A DNA stretch of 64,000 bases from UBA4285 sp050944355. Lineage in GTDB: Bacteria; Bacillota; Clostridia; Lachnospirales; Lachnospiraceae. Positions within the stretch are counted from its first letter, which is position 1; every line of letters begins with the position of its first letter. The DNA is taken from NCBI GenBank assembly GCA_050944355.1, contig JBMNQX010000006.1, positions 62,001 to 126,000 on the forward strand, given 5' to 3'. A program made the translations under genes and the position numbers. Positions 33,587 through 42,886 of this stretch are shown here, piece after piece. Under the pieces are notes generated by a model, which saw only the letters and a program-made list of their open reading frames with translations, had not been told where the DNA came from and did no database searches.

Positions 33587-34471
33587 TCAAACAAGCGCCG
33601 CTTCCACTTCCTGTCTCTCAGGGATGGATGCGGCCGCGCCCGGCCGGGTCACTGAAATGGCCGCCGCCATGGCGGCCGCTCTCATGGCCGCCCGGACCGG
33701 CTTTCCTTCCGCGAGCATCGCCGTCAGATATCCCGTGAATGTGTCGCCGGCTCCGGTCGTGTCCACGGCCCTGACAGAAAAGGCTTCCTGCTTTACGCGC
33801 TCGCCGCCGTACTGCCAGACACTGCCCTCCCGGCCGAGTGTCAGAACCGCGGCCGCTTTCGGAAACCGCGTCCCCAATTCATCCAGAATTTCTTCCGGGC
33901 TCTTTCCGCCCGTCAGCTGCCGGCCCTCCGTCTCATTCAGCACAAACAGAGAGACAAGATTCATGTCGCAGCGCTCCAGCTGCTCACTTAAGGGTGACGG
34001 ATTCAATACGATCCTCATCCCCTTTTTTCCTGCATTTTCCATGATATACGGCAGACAGCAGATCTCATTCTGCAGAATCAGAATGTCACCGGAACCGAAC
34101 TGCGCCAGCACCTCGTCGGCGTAAGACTCCGTTATCCGCTGATTGGCGCCGCCGTAAAGCAGTATACTGTTCTGCCCCGTCCGGTCGACCTGAATGACCG
34201 TGTGCCCGGTGCTTTCCGGAATGACCCGGATCCATTCCGTGTGCACACCGCCTCTTTCGAGCAGTTCCTTTAAGAAAAGTCCATCCCCGCCGATCAGCCC
34301 GGCGTGCCACACGCTGCCGCCCGCTTTGGAAAGGGCAAGAGACTGATTGAGTCCCTTGCCCCCGCAGTGAATATCTCTCTTTAAGCTGGCCAGCGTCTCG
34401 CCAGGCCTCACCATGTGATCGACCTGGTAGACATAATCAATGTTCAAAGAACCAAAGTTCAGAATTTTCAA
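33587..34471 (-). CDS. Ribokinase-like PfkB family sugar kinase
   Basis: A 294-residue kinase with the two PfkB signatures: GGKGLNQSLALSKAG at residue 38 and DTTGAGDTFTGY near 240 (catalytic Asp). It resembles ribokinase and could phosphorylate the ribose released by the nucleoside hydrolase, but other pentoses or 2-keto-3-deoxy sugars are possible. The start codon is TTG just after AAGAAGG. It lies 36 bp downstream of an uncharacterised gene, probably in one operon. Confidence 0.85.
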   Translation of the reverse strand: MKILNFGSLNIDYVYQVDHMVRPGETLASLKRDIHCGGKGLNQSLALSKAGGSVWHAGLIGGDGLFLKELLERGGVHTEWIRVIPESTGHTVIQVDRTGQNSILLYGGANQRITESYADEVLAQFGSGDILILQNEICCLPYIMENAGKKGMRIVLNPSPLSEQLERCDMNLVSLFVLNETEGRQLTGGKSPEEILDELGTRFPKAAAVLTLGREGSVWQYGGERVKQEAFSVRAVDTTGAGDTFTGYLTAMLAEGKPVRAAMRAAAMAAAISVTRPGAAASIPERQEVEAALV

Positions 34472-34507
34472 ACCTTCTTTACCTCAATTCATGGCAAATG
34501 TCTGCAC

Positions 34508-35257
34508 TCAGATCACGCAGTGAGGTTCTTTTGCGATTTCCTTCATCAGTTCCTTAAGAGGCTCTGTGTTTCCGCCCTGAACGCCGATCAGGACACTGCC
34601 CTCGCCGCCGTTCACGGCGCCGCCGGCAAGAATCATCGCCTTGCCGCCGGTCAGCTGCCGGATGGCATCCAACTCCGTGTAGACTTCGCCGAACGCCGGG
34701 AACATGCGCAGTCCCGTGCTCTCCGGGTCATTGCAGGCAGCAGCGAGTTCGTCGATCGGACCGTCGACGCGCTTTTCCACGCCGACCGGCAGGATCAGGC
34801 GGACCCGTTTTGTGATAACCGAGCGGGACGTCTTGATGATCGTGCCGCCGTCCTCTGTGTTTCCAATGAGAATCGCGGCCTTCCCTGCTTTCAGATCCAC
34901 CGCGTTGGCGCCCTTCAGGATAATATCCCCGGCCTCAAGTCCATAGCACACCGCATCGAGGTCTGAGCGGAATTCCGGTCTGCCTTTTGTAATGACAAGA
35001 TCGCCGGCAAATTCCGCTTTCTCCATTGCCGCTCCGGGCGCAGGCAGCGCACCCCTGTGAAATGCCGGTCCCACAGCCCGCAGGCTGCTGCCTAGCATCG
35101 CGAGGAGCTCATTTGCGATATACAGGTTCGTCGTGCCGGCGATCACCACGATCTTCCGGTTTTTCAGCGCTTCCTGCATGTCCGCGCGCTGTACAATTTC
35201 CTTTGCGATCAGCCTTTTGCCGGCCGCCGGCGTAATCAGAAACTGTTCCGTTCTCAT
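34508..35257 (-). CDS. Uncharacterised cytosolic protein next to a PfkB kinase
   Basis: The protein has 249 residues, with no signal peptide or membrane segment, and I do not recognise the family. Alternating strands and Gly-rich turns are visible: KIVVIAGTTNLYIANELLAM, AFHRGALPAPGA, GDIILKGANAVD, KAAILIGNTEDGGTIIKT, ILPVGVEKRV, MILAGGAVNGGEGSVLIGVQG. The last stretch resembles a phosphate-binding loop. ATG 35257 has GGAGG 10 bp upstream. It sits between a lipoprotein gene and the kinase gene, and co-transcription with the kinase suggests a sugar-related function. Confidence 0.6.
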   Translation of the reverse strand: MRTEQFLITPAAGKRLIAKEIVQRADMQEALKNRKIVVIAGTTNLYIANELLAMLGSSLRAVGPAFHRGALPAPGAAMEKAEFAGDLVITKGRPEFRSDLDAVCYGLEAGDIILKGANAVDLKAGKAAILIGNTEDGGTIIKTSRSVITKRVRLILPVGVEKRVDGPIDELAAACNDPESTGLRMFPAFGEVYTELDAIRQLTGGKAMILAGGAVNGGEGSVLIGVQGGNTEPLKELMKEIAKEPHCVI

Positions 35258-35276
35258 TGTTCTTCTGCCTCCAATC

Positions 35277-36347
35277 TCACTCGAGCCGCTCAATCGTGTA
35301 GATGTTTTTAATGTACTGGAACTCCGTGAGATTTTCAATGTGTTCGGCCGCTTCCTCTTCCGAGGCGTAATTCGGTCCGTATGTAAAGTCCGTGGTCACG
35401 TAGTAGTTGTTGTAATCATTTACCGGGTCGACTATGGCAGGAATGATCGGAGTTCCGTCCTCTTCCGTTCTCGCCTGTACATTTTCGATGTCCACGACTC
35501 TCTCGCCGTTTTCATTGTCGTACGAATACACCCTCAGGAGATATCCCTGATCGACCTGGCCAATATTGACGTTGTCTGTCGTTCCCGCCAGAAAATACAG
35601 CGGTCCGACCGTAAGATTGTCATACCGTCTGTCCGGATAATACTCGTGATACTGCTGGTCGATTCCATCTTTGAAACGCTCGCTCAGATACTCTGAGGTC
35701 GCCTCTTTCAGTTCATCGGGAACATCCTCCGCCTTTGTGATCGGCATCGGAAGCCCCGTGACCGTCACTTCCCGTCTCGCATCCGCCGTCTCAAAGGTGT
35801 ATCCCGCCGCGGCCGCCGCTTCCGTGTCGGCCACCGCGTGAATCGTAACCTGATCTCCGTTTTCAAGGAAATCCCCGCCGGAATGCTGTGTCTCAACTAC
35901 CGATTCATCGTTGTTCGTACCCTCGGCAGCGTATGTCACGTACTCAGCCCACGGTTCCTCGTTCTCATATCCGTCTACATGGCCGAATCCCGAGAGAGGC
36001 CCGTAGAATATGACCTTCACGCTGTCAAACAGATCGTCTTCCGTGATGACACCTGTGTCTGTTTCGCCTGACCCCACGGACGTCTCAGCCGCTGACGTCG
36101 AAGCCGCTTCTGTCGTCCGGCCGGTCGTCGTCTGAGTCTTTGTTTCCGCAGCCTTGGTGGTCGTCTGTGCCTTCGTGGTCGTCTGCTGCACCGTTGTTGA
36201 AGACGCATTTGTCGTCTGCGAAGTCCCGTTGGTTTCTGAATCTGTTCCCCCGCAGCCGGTAGCCACCAGAAGCGTGCCGAGCAGTGCGGCTGTCACGATC
36301 GCTCTGCCGCGGCGTCCTGACTTCAAATGTTTACGTATATCGGTCAT
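35277..36347 (-). CDS. Thr-rich lipoprotein of unknown function
   Basis: The protein has 356 residues. A Lys/Arg-rich start, a hydrophobic segment and the lipobox VATGC (Cys about 32) mark a lipoprotein. A Thr/Gln/Lys linker spans about residues 40-95. Two domains follow: KVIFYGPLSGFGHVDGYENE (about 115-195) and a conserved C-terminal domain with GLPMPITKAEDVPDELK and DQQYHEYYPDRRYDNLTVGP. ATG 36347 is preceded by AGGGGG. A damaged duplicate lies directly upstream. The function is unknown; it is surface-exposed. Confidence 0.7.
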   Translation of the reverse strand: MTDIRKHLKSGRRGRAIVTAALLGTLLVATGCGGTDSETNGTSQTTNASSTTVQQTTTKAQTTTKAAETKTQTTTGRTTEAASTSAAETSVGSGETDTGVITEDDLFDSVKVIFYGPLSGFGHVDGYENEEPWAEYVTYAAEGTNNDESVVETQHSGGDFLENGDQVTIHAVADTEAAAAAGYTFETADARREVTVTGLPMPITKAEDVPDELKEATSEYLSERFKDGIDQQYHEYYPDRRYDNLTVGPLYFLAGTTDNVNIGQVDQGYLLRVYSYDNENGERVVDIENVQARTEEDGTPIIPAIVDPVNDYNNYYVTTDFTYGPNYASEEEAAEHIENLTEFQYIKNIYTIERLE

Positions 36348-36489
36348 ATTGCCCCCTTTCATGCAAAGATTCACGTCACGCACCCTTCTGATGCCAGTGT
36401 ACCACGACGCGGCAAAACACTCAATGAATCATCAGAAATGAAGACTTTCTTCGCAGCCCTGAGCAGTATTGTGAACAACGAAGCCTGTC

Positions 36490-36971
36490 TGTTTCCTTGT
36501 CCGAAATCCGCCCGACATTTACACCGTCGGTCGTTCATGAAAGAAAATACAGCGGTCCGACCGAAAGATTGTCAAACCGTCTGTCCGGATAATATTCGTG
36601 ATACTGCTGGTCAATTCCATCTTTAAAACGAACCGCAAGATATTCTGCTGTGGCGTCCTTCAACTCCTGGGAGACATCCTCCGCTCTCGTGATCGGCATC
36701 AGAAGTCCCTGCACTTTAAAATCTCTTTCGGCGTGGGCCGCTTCAAAGGAATAGCCCGCCGCTTTCGCTGCCTGTGCAGTCGTCGCAGCCTGTTTTTCCG
36801 TCATCTTTGTCTGCGTTGTCGTCTGTTTCGCTGTTGTCTGTGCAGCCTTAGTTGACGCAGCAGAAGACGACGCCGTTCCCGAACCTGTCCCCGCACATCC
36901 GGTCACGGCAAGAAGAGCCCCATCACCATAGCTGTCACAATGAGCCCGCTATCGCATTTTTTTCTGGCCAT
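36490..36971 (-). pseudogene. Decayed duplicate of the Thr-rich lipoprotein gene
   Basis: Three lesions relative to the intact neighbour (35277-36347) are visible. First, the ATG at 36971 with an AGGGGG-like RBS opens a signal peptide frame that hits TGA, while the lipobox VTGCAG lies in another frame. Second, the domain between the Thr-rich linker and AAGYSFE (about 115 residues in the intact copy) is missing. Third, after PDRRFDNLSVGPLYFL an in-frame TGA replaces the Gly codon of YFLAGTTDNVNIG, and the homologous TTDGVNVGR continues for about 10 codons beyond it. Residues in between are about 70 percent identical by eye. Confidence 0.75.
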
Positions 36972-36983
36972 AATACCCCCTTT

Positions 36984-37535
36984 TCAGCTTATGAACTTTT
37001 CGGTGAGTTTCATGACCGCCCTCAGCGTGTCAACGTCTTTAATCACGTCGCCGCATTCGAGCGAATGATTGCACCCGGGGTACGTATACAGCGGCACATG
37101 CTGCTCACCCGCAAGGGTTTTCACCTTGTTCAGGTCAGACCACGGATCGGCCTCCCCGATAAAGGCAATCGCATCGCCAAGGCGCGGCTCAAATGTCGCC
37201 TCGACAGGCGTATACAAAATCAGCCGCGAAGGGGCAGAAACTTTTTCCGCAAGCAGCGCGGCGATAACCGTTCCGATGCTTTTGCCGACGAAAAGGACAT
37301 CCTCATACTCGCTGAAGTCGATGTCGGAGAGCTGTTCTTTCGCCTGTTTAAGGCCGATTTTGAGAGCCTTTTCAAGCATCCCGGCATCCCCTCTCACCTT
37401 TTTCGGCATGTCGTGATATTTGATGCAGACAGGCGTATAGCCGAGCTGCCCGGTCAGTTTCCGGCTGTAATACAGAAGCGGTCTGTCCGTGTTGTACCCG
37501 ATCCCGGGAATAAATACAGCGAGTTTTTCTGCCAT
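36984..37535 (-). CDS. Small alpha/beta hydrolase-like protein
   Basis: The protein has 183 residues. The strand-turn VFIPGIGYNTDRPLLYYSR opens the fold, the nucleophile elbow is VGKSIGTVIA (Ser about 85), and the histidine is in YPGCNHSLECGD. RBS GGGAGG is 8 bp from ATG 37535; the longer frame to 37568 is not used. The substrate is unknown. It follows the DMT transporter gene by 58 bp in the same direction. Confidence 0.75.
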   Translation of the reverse strand: MAEKLAVFIPGIGYNTDRPLLYYSRKLTGQLGYTPVCIKYHDMPKKVRGDAGMLEKALKIGLKQAKEQLSDIDFSEYEDVLFVGKSIGTVIAALLAEKVSAPSRLILYTPVEATFEPRLGDAIAFIGEADPWSDLNKVKTLAGEQHVPLYTYPGCNHSLECGDVIKDVDTLRAVMKLTEKFIS

Positions 37536-37593
37536 ATAACCACCTCCCAAACATCTTAAGAATACCACGCCTGGCCTGCCGGGCGGCAGTCCT

Positions 37594-38559
37594 TCAGGCC
37601 GCCTGTCTCTGTTTCTTTTTCCTGCCGGAAATGATGATCCCCAGGCTCACGAGCAGCAGAGCCGCAATCGTGCGCACGCTGAATGCTTCCTGACCTTCGC
37701 CCAGAAAAAGAGCCGAGAGCAGAACCCCGAGCACTGGATTCATGAATCCCAGAATCGTGATCCGGCTGACGTCGTTGTATTTCAGCAGAACTCCCCACAG
37801 CGTGTATGCACCGGCGGAGATAAACGCCATGTACAGGAGCAGAAGCCACGCGCTTCCTCCGGTCGGATGAAGACGTCCGCCCAGCAGCGTGCCGGCGACG
37901 GCCATGACGATTCCGCCGAAGAAAAACTGCCAGCCGCTCAGCGTCACCGGGTTCTCCCACGCCGAGAATTTTTTGATGAAACATCCGGCGACGGCGCTCG
38001 CCAGTGCAGCGATGATCATGCTCCCCTCGCCGGCAAAGCTGATGGCGCCGCCGCTGCTCTGCCCCGCCGTCACAATCATAAGGACGCCGATAAATCCGAA
38101 AATGCTGCCAAGCACCTTTCCTGCGGTCAGCTTCTCAAACTTGAAGACAAACGCCGCAAAGAAAATCGAAAAGAATGTTCCGGCCGCATTGATGACAGAG
38201 CCGCGCACACCGGTCGTGTGGGCAAGTCCCGTGTAAAAGAAAATGTACTGCAGAATCGTCTGAAAGCACATCAGCACGAAGACATATTTCCAGCCGGATT
38301 TCTGCGGGACCAGAAATTTATGCTGCTGCAGGCTCCCGAATGCGATGACCATGACGCCGGCGATGCAGAAGCGTGTGCCGGCAAAGACAATGCGCGAGAA
38401 GAGGTCATCCGCGCCAATTGAAAAGAGCTCATATCCGATCTTTATGGCCGGTGAGGCGGATCCCCAGAGGAAACAGCAGAAGAACGCTACCAGAAACACA
38501 ATCGCCGGATTGGTCCAGAACTTCTCTTTTTTGTCTGTTTTTGCAGTAACATTTGTCAT
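37594..38559 (-). CDS. EamA/DMT superfamily transporter
   Basis: A 321-residue protein with ten hydrophobic helices in two EamA repeats (WGSASPAIKIGYELF in the first, GAYTLWGVLLKYNDVSRITIL in the second). This superfamily exports metabolites or drugs. AGGAG stands 8 bp upstream of the ATG, and the start codon is part of a CATGACAAATG motif (38550-38560). Confidence 0.88.
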   Translation of the reverse strand: MTNVTAKTDKKEKFWTNPAIVFLVAFFCCFLWGSASPAIKIGYELFSIGADDLFSRIVFAGTRFCIAGVMVIAFGSLQQHKFLVPQKSGWKYVFVLMCFQTILQYIFFYTGLAHTTGVRGSVINAAGTFFSIFFAAFVFKFEKLTAGKVLGSIFGFIGVLMIVTAGQSSGGAISFAGEGSMIIAALASAVAGCFIKKFSAWENPVTLSGWQFFFGGIVMAVAGTLLGGRLHPTGGSAWLLLLYMAFISAGAYTLWGVLLKYNDVSRITILGFMNPVLGVLLSALFLGEGQEAFSVRTIAALLLVSLGIIISGRKKKQRQAA

Positions 38560-38583
38560 GATAAATCTCCTGTTGAATGTATA

Positions 38584-39345
38584 TCAGTCCGGATTCTCCG
38601 GATTTTCTTTTTTGCCGCCGGGCGCGCGCACGCCGGTCCACTTGAATGTCTTTGTGTCGAGCAGGCAGTATTCCTGCGATCCGAACGGGGTTCCGTCTCT
38701 GTTCAGGGAAAACACGTCGCAGTTTAAGAGGTTCTTCTCCTGCGTGATTTCGCGCATCGGCGAATGGCCGACGACCTGCAGATACGTCTGCGGTTTGTAC
38801 ATGTGAATCGGAAACCGGCGGTAGAGTTTCTGCGGTCTGAGCCACAGCGGCGAGTCGTCGTTCCACATGTCTTCCGCCTCAAGGCCGTTGATCAGCGAAA
38901 GCACTTTCGGCACGTTGTCGTACGCGGACGGAAACAGGGTGTGCACGAACATGCGGGAAATGCCGGCGTGTGAGAACAGAACGTGGTCGATGCAGTGGAC
39001 AAAAGCCACTCTGCCCTTCGGGATGGCGCCGTAGAGCTGCTGCAGGCCGGAAAGTGCCGCCGCCCGCGTCGTCTGATTTGTCGCCGTCCCGGACACCCAC
39101 ACTTCCCATAGATACGCCGCGTCGTGATTGCCATAACACCACAGTGTCTCCGGGTGGCGTTCGGCGAAGCGGCGGGCCGCCGCCAGAGTGCGGATGTACG
39201 CCCCGGCGTTTTCCTGACAGTTCCAGTCGTCGACAAGATCGCCGAGACAGACCGCAAGATCCGCTTTTGTCTCGCGCAGAAGATATTCGGCGTCGTCAAA
39301 CATCCGCGGTTTCAGATGCACATCCGGAATGATCAGAACTTTCAT
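38584..39345 (-). CDS. Calcineurin-like metallophosphoesterase
   Basis: A 253-residue protein with the metal-binding blocks PDVHLK (DxH variant), LGDLVDD, YGNHDAAY, HCIDHVLFSHAG and VVGHSP. It should hydrolyse a phosphoester using two metals; the substrate is unknown. ATG 39345 has AAGGAG 7 bp upstream. It lies 24 bp upstream of the DMT transporter gene and 37 bp after the MFS transporter, so all may be co-transcribed. Confidence 0.88.
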   Translation of the reverse strand: MKVLIIPDVHLKPRMFDDAEYLLRETKADLAVCLGDLVDDWNCQENAGAYIRTLAAARRFAERHPETLWCYGNHDAAYLWEVWVSGTATNQTTRAAALSGLQQLYGAIPKGRVAFVHCIDHVLFSHAGISRMFVHTLFPSAYDNVPKVLSLINGLEAEDMWNDDSPLWLRPQKLYRRFPIHMYKPQTYLQVVGHSPMREITQEKNLLNCDVFSLNRDGTPFGSQEYCLLDTKTFKWTGVRAPGGKKENPENPD

Positions 39346-39382
39346 GCCTTCTCTCCTTGAATAACTCAATGCCTCATGACAT

Positions 39383-40582
39383 CTATTCTTCCTGCGCGGC
39401 CTGTTTCGTTCTCTGCTTTCCCGCGAGCAGAATCAGGCAGGTGAGCATGAGAATGGGGAAAAATATGCTGCCCAGAATGCCGGCGCGCAGATTGTCGCCG
39501 GCGGCCGACGCGATCAGTCCGGCCACCGTCGGGCCGGAACCGCACCCGAAGTCACCGCCCAGCGCGAGCAGGGCAAACATGAGCGTACCTCCGTTTTTGA
39601 TGCCGGCCGACGCGATGCTGAACGTCCCCGGCCAGAAAATGCCGACCGAAAAGCCGACGAGCACGCATCCGATGAGTCCGAGAACCGGATTGTCCGTAAA
39701 TCCGATCAAAAGATAGGCCGCAACGCACAGAACAGCGGACAGGATCATGAAACGCCGAAGGTCAAGCCGTTTGTCTTTCGCAAAGACAAGCCGGGACGTG
39801 CCCATCAGGATCGCAAACAGCATCGGACCGGCCAGATCGCCCATCGTCTTGCTGATCCCCAGGCCCGTTTCCGCAAAGGCCGAAGCCCACTGACTCACTG
39901 CCTGCTCCGAAGCCCCGGCGCAGACCATCATCAATATCATCACCCAGAAGAATCCGGACGTGACAAGTTCCTTGAAGCTCTTGCCCTTCTCGCCCTCTTC
40001 AATCAGCGGCGCGATCGGAACCCTTGTGAACGCGATCAGATCCATGATCGGGAGGATCGTCCAGATCAGGGCCATCACGCGCCAGTTTCCGGTCCCGGCC
40101 AGCGTAAAAAACACCGTCGAGAGCAGCACAACACCGGCCTGGCCCCAGCAGTAGAACGAGTGGAGCAGGCTCATTTCCGCTTCTTTGTTCTCGGTCGGAC
40201 ACGCCTCGACGACCGGCGAGACCAGAACTTCCAGGAGCCCGCCGCCGACGGCGTAGATTGTGACGGAAATCAGCAGGCCGGCAAACGGATCCGGCAGAGT
40301 CTGCGGCAGAATTGTAAGACAGATCAGCCCCGCCGCGCTGAACGCATTTGCCAGGATCATCGACTCGCGGTAGCCGATCCGGTCCACGAACCAGGCCGAA
40401 CTGAAATCCAGAAACAGCTGAATGCCGAAGTTAAACGTGATCAGCGCCGTGATCTGCGACAGCGGGAGATCAAATTCCGACTGAAATGTCACGAACAGCA
40501 GCGGGACAAAATTGTTGACCACCGCCTGCACGATGTACGCCGCAAAGCAGGCGTAAATGGTAGACTGATAATTTTTCTTCAT
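39383..40582 (-). CDS. Major facilitator superfamily transporter
   Basis: A 399-residue protein with twelve helices and an MFS motif-A-like loop WFVDRIGYRESM between helices 2 and 3. The general pattern (GGGLLEVLVSPVVEACPTENKEAEMSLLHSF in two stretches) resembles FucP/sugar-type MFS carriers. ATG 40582 follows GAGGGG; the open frame continues to 40912 only by overlapping the beta-glucuronidase gene. It lies downstream of that gene on the same strand, suggesting uptake of a glucuronide or sugar, though a terminator separates them. Confidence 0.88.
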   Translation of the reverse strand: MKKNYQSTIYACFAAYIVQAVVNNFVPLLFVTFQSEFDLPLSQITALITFNFGIQLFLDFSSAWFVDRIGYRESMILANAFSAAGLICLTILPQTLPDPFAGLLISVTIYAVGGGLLEVLVSPVVEACPTENKEAEMSLLHSFYCWGQAGVVLLSTVFFTLAGTGNWRVMALIWTILPIMDLIAFTRVPIAPLIEEGEKGKSFKELVTSGFFWVMILMMVCAGASEQAVSQWASAFAETGLGISKTMGDLAGPMLFAILMGTSRLVFAKDKRLDLRRFMILSAVLCVAAYLLIGFTDNPVLGLIGCVLVGFSVGIFWPGTFSIASAGIKNGGTLMFALLALGGDFGCGSGPTVAGLIASAAGDNLRAGILGSIFFPILMLTCLILLAGKQRTKQAAQEE

Positions 40583-40667
40583 TTGTTTCCCCTCTTGCCT
40601 CCGGTTCCAGATGGCAGCGCCCCGACGCCCGCCCGGAACAGGAGAATCCCCAAAATGCCAGACAAAA

Positions 40668-40700
40668 AGAGTACCGCAGTTTTTAAGCCGCGGTACTTTA
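40668..40700 (-). terminator. Terminator of the beta-glucuronidase gene
   Basis: Arms AGTACCGC / GCGGTACT around 40670-40697 with the minus strand continuing CTTTTTG; the opposite strand also has a T-rich flank. Confidence 0.75.
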
Positions 40701-40724
40701 TTATATACAATTCTGAGCGATTTA

Positions 40725-42617
40725 TCACTTCTTATATCCGAAATTCGGAATTGAGAGCCAGCGGTCCCGCAGGAAATACGCCGCAAGCTTCGGCCGGCGG
40801 TCCCTCGTGAACACGCCCTTCTTGTTTCCCTGAACCCGGACAATTCCCTGAGTCGTCGCAAAATCCGCGAAATTCCAGACCTGTTCGCCCATGACAAATG
40901 GATACGAGTCAAACACTCTGCTGTACATCCGGTAATACGCCGTCTGATATTCTTCGGTGAACATGACCGGCGTCGTGTCGTGCAGTCCGATCACCGTGTC
41001 CGCGCCGTATTCCGTGAACATCACCGGCTTGCCGGTCTTCTGCCAGCGGTCGAGCTCCGCGCGCAGCGCCGCCTCCGCCGTCTCAAGATCGCCGCCCTCG
41101 CTGTACCATCCGTAATAGCGGTTCAGACAGATGACGTCGGACAGTTTCGAGGATACGTCGACATCCGGGCCCGGAACGCCTCCGCCCTGAACCGAAACCA
41201 TCGTGCACGGGCGCTTCTGCGGATCGAGCTGCCGCGCCAGATCGAACAGCGGCTTGAAGTACTCATAGGCGCCGTCCGAATGGGCATCCGGCTCGTTGGC
41301 GATGCTCCACATCACAATGCAGGCGTGATTGCGGTCTCTTGCGATTTCGTCGCGGATGACTTCTTTGTGATGCTCAAACGTCTTGACTCCGTGCTCCTTG
41401 TCAAATGTGTGCACCTTCTGTCCCTGGAAGTTCGCGCCGCCGCCGAAATCGAAATTGATGCCGACACCCGGCGTCTCGCCGATGACGACGATTCCTTCTT
41501 CGTCACAGAGACGCAGCATCGCCTCGCTGTACGGATAATGGCTCGTGCGGAAGCTGTTGGCGCCCTGCCACCTCATGAGGTTCAGATCCTTGACCCACAG
41601 CGGAATGTTCTCGCCGCGGCCGTTCGGGAAGCAGTCCTCGTGCTTGCCGTATCCCTTGAAATAAAACGGCTTCCCGTTGATCAGGAATTTTGTCCCCTCG
41701 ACCTTTACGGTGCGCAGTCCGTATGGGAGTTCGTAGACATCATCTCCGAAATGAGCCTCGACGCGGTAGAGATACGCTTTCTCCGGCACATCTCTGTTCG
41801 CCGCGTGATCCGCGATCGGTTCTGCCGGTTCCCAGAGATGCGCCTGCGGAATTGTGATCATCCCTTTTGTCCCGGACGCAGACGCCGCCAGATTTCCTTC
41901 GCGGTCAAACACATCGACCCTTGCCTCGCCGTCGCCCACTGTCTCCAGCTCATAGAAAATTTCGGCCTTCACGGTCTCCCCTCTGCCGCGCTTTTCGACG
42001 TCCGGAATGTCTGTCACAAGCGCGATGTCTTTGATGTAGTCCTTTGGAGTCGTGTAAATGCGGACCGGGCGGATAATACCGGCGTAGTTGAAGAAGTCAA
42101 AATTCGGATGATTGCGCTTTTTGGGCTTTATCGTGCCGCCCGAAACCGGCGCGGTTCCCCCGAACATATCTCCCTCTCCTCCGACAGGGAGCGTCGTGTA
42201 ATCGATCCGGTTGTCGACGGCGATCGTCAGAAGATTCTCACCCTTTTTGATCAAGTCCGTAATTTCCATCTCAAACGGCAGAAATCCGCCTTTGTGCTCC
42301 GCGATCTGCCGGCCGTTTATGTATACAATGGCGTGATGCGTGACCGCGTCGCAGCGCAGCACCACTCTCTGACCCTGCAGTGCCGCCTGCGGCAGCCGGA
42401 AAGCCGTCTGGTAGAATACCCACCCATAGTGCTCGCGGAAATCCACGCCTTCTTTCATATCATTATAAGAAGCCGGAACCGGCATGGTCATCGCGTTCTC
42501 AAGCGGTTTTTCGTACCACGCCTCTTCAAATCCCTCGCCGCCTTTGTCGAGCTTAAAATCCCAGACGCCGGAAAGGTCCAGCAGCAGTCTCGAGTCTGTC
42601 AGTACAGGATACAGCAT
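40725..42617 (-). CDS. uidA: Beta-glucuronidase (GH2)
   Basis: The protein has 630 residues: sugar-binding domain, immunoglobulin-like domain, then TIM barrel. The catalytic acid/base is Glu about 442 in WSIANEPDAH, the nucleophile Glu about 536 in FTEYGADT. The glucuronate-recognising N-x-K-G motif is present (VQGNKKG, about 596), which separates glucuronidases from beta-galactosidases. It should release glucuronic acid from glucuronides of host or xenobiotic origin. ATG 42617 has AAGGAGG 7 bp upstream. The cytosolic enzyme has no signal peptide, implying uptake of the conjugates. Confidence 0.93.
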   Translation of the reverse strand: MLYPVLTDSRLLLDLSGVWDFKLDKGGEGFEEAWYEKPLENAMTMPVPASYNDMKEGVDFREHYGWVFYQTAFRLPQAALQGQRVVLRCDAVTHHAIVYINGRQIAEHKGGFLPFEMEITDLIKKGENLLTIAVDNRIDYTTLPVGGEGDMFGGTAPVSGGTIKPKKRNHPNFDFFNYAGIIRPVRIYTTPKDYIKDIALVTDIPDVEKRGRGETVKAEIFYELETVGDGEARVDVFDREGNLAASASGTKGMITIPQAHLWEPAEPIADHAANRDVPEKAYLYRVEAHFGDDVYELPYGLRTVKVEGTKFLINGKPFYFKGYGKHEDCFPNGRGENIPLWVKDLNLMRWQGANSFRTSHYPYSEAMLRLCDEEGIVVIGETPGVGINFDFGGGANFQGQKVHTFDKEHGVKTFEHHKEVIRDEIARDRNHACIVMWSIANEPDAHSDGAYEYFKPLFDLARQLDPQKRPCTMVSVQGGGVPGPDVDVSSKLSDVICLNRYYGWYSEGGDLETAEAALRAELDRWQKTGKPVMFTEYGADTVIGLHDTTPVMFTEEYQTAYYRMYSRVFDSYPFVMGEQVWNFADFATTQGIVRVQGNKKGVFTRDRRPKLAAYFLRDRWLSIPNFGYKK

Positions 42618-42886
42618 AGTTTCCCTCCTTTTTTTCTTTAATGCTGTCACACTCTCAGATATATCTGTATCGTATCGCAAAGCGGCTGAAAAAACTTTTC
42701 GACTATTTGTTTTATTTTTTGATTTAAAAAATAGCGGCCATGTTCACGAAAATCCGAAACTGTCCTGTAAAGGCACTTTATTTTCTGAAGAAATGGCATT
42801 ATAATAAATATCCATGCGCCGATCGTGACTGTAAAAGACATATGTTCGGGCATAAAAAACAACATTTTTTGAGGGGAGTTATCAAA

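Noticed and set aside
40583..40912. N-terminal extension of the MFS transporter to 40912
   Set aside because: It would overlap the beta-glucuronidase 3' end and run through its terminator; ATG 40582 has a good RBS and starts directly at the first helix.
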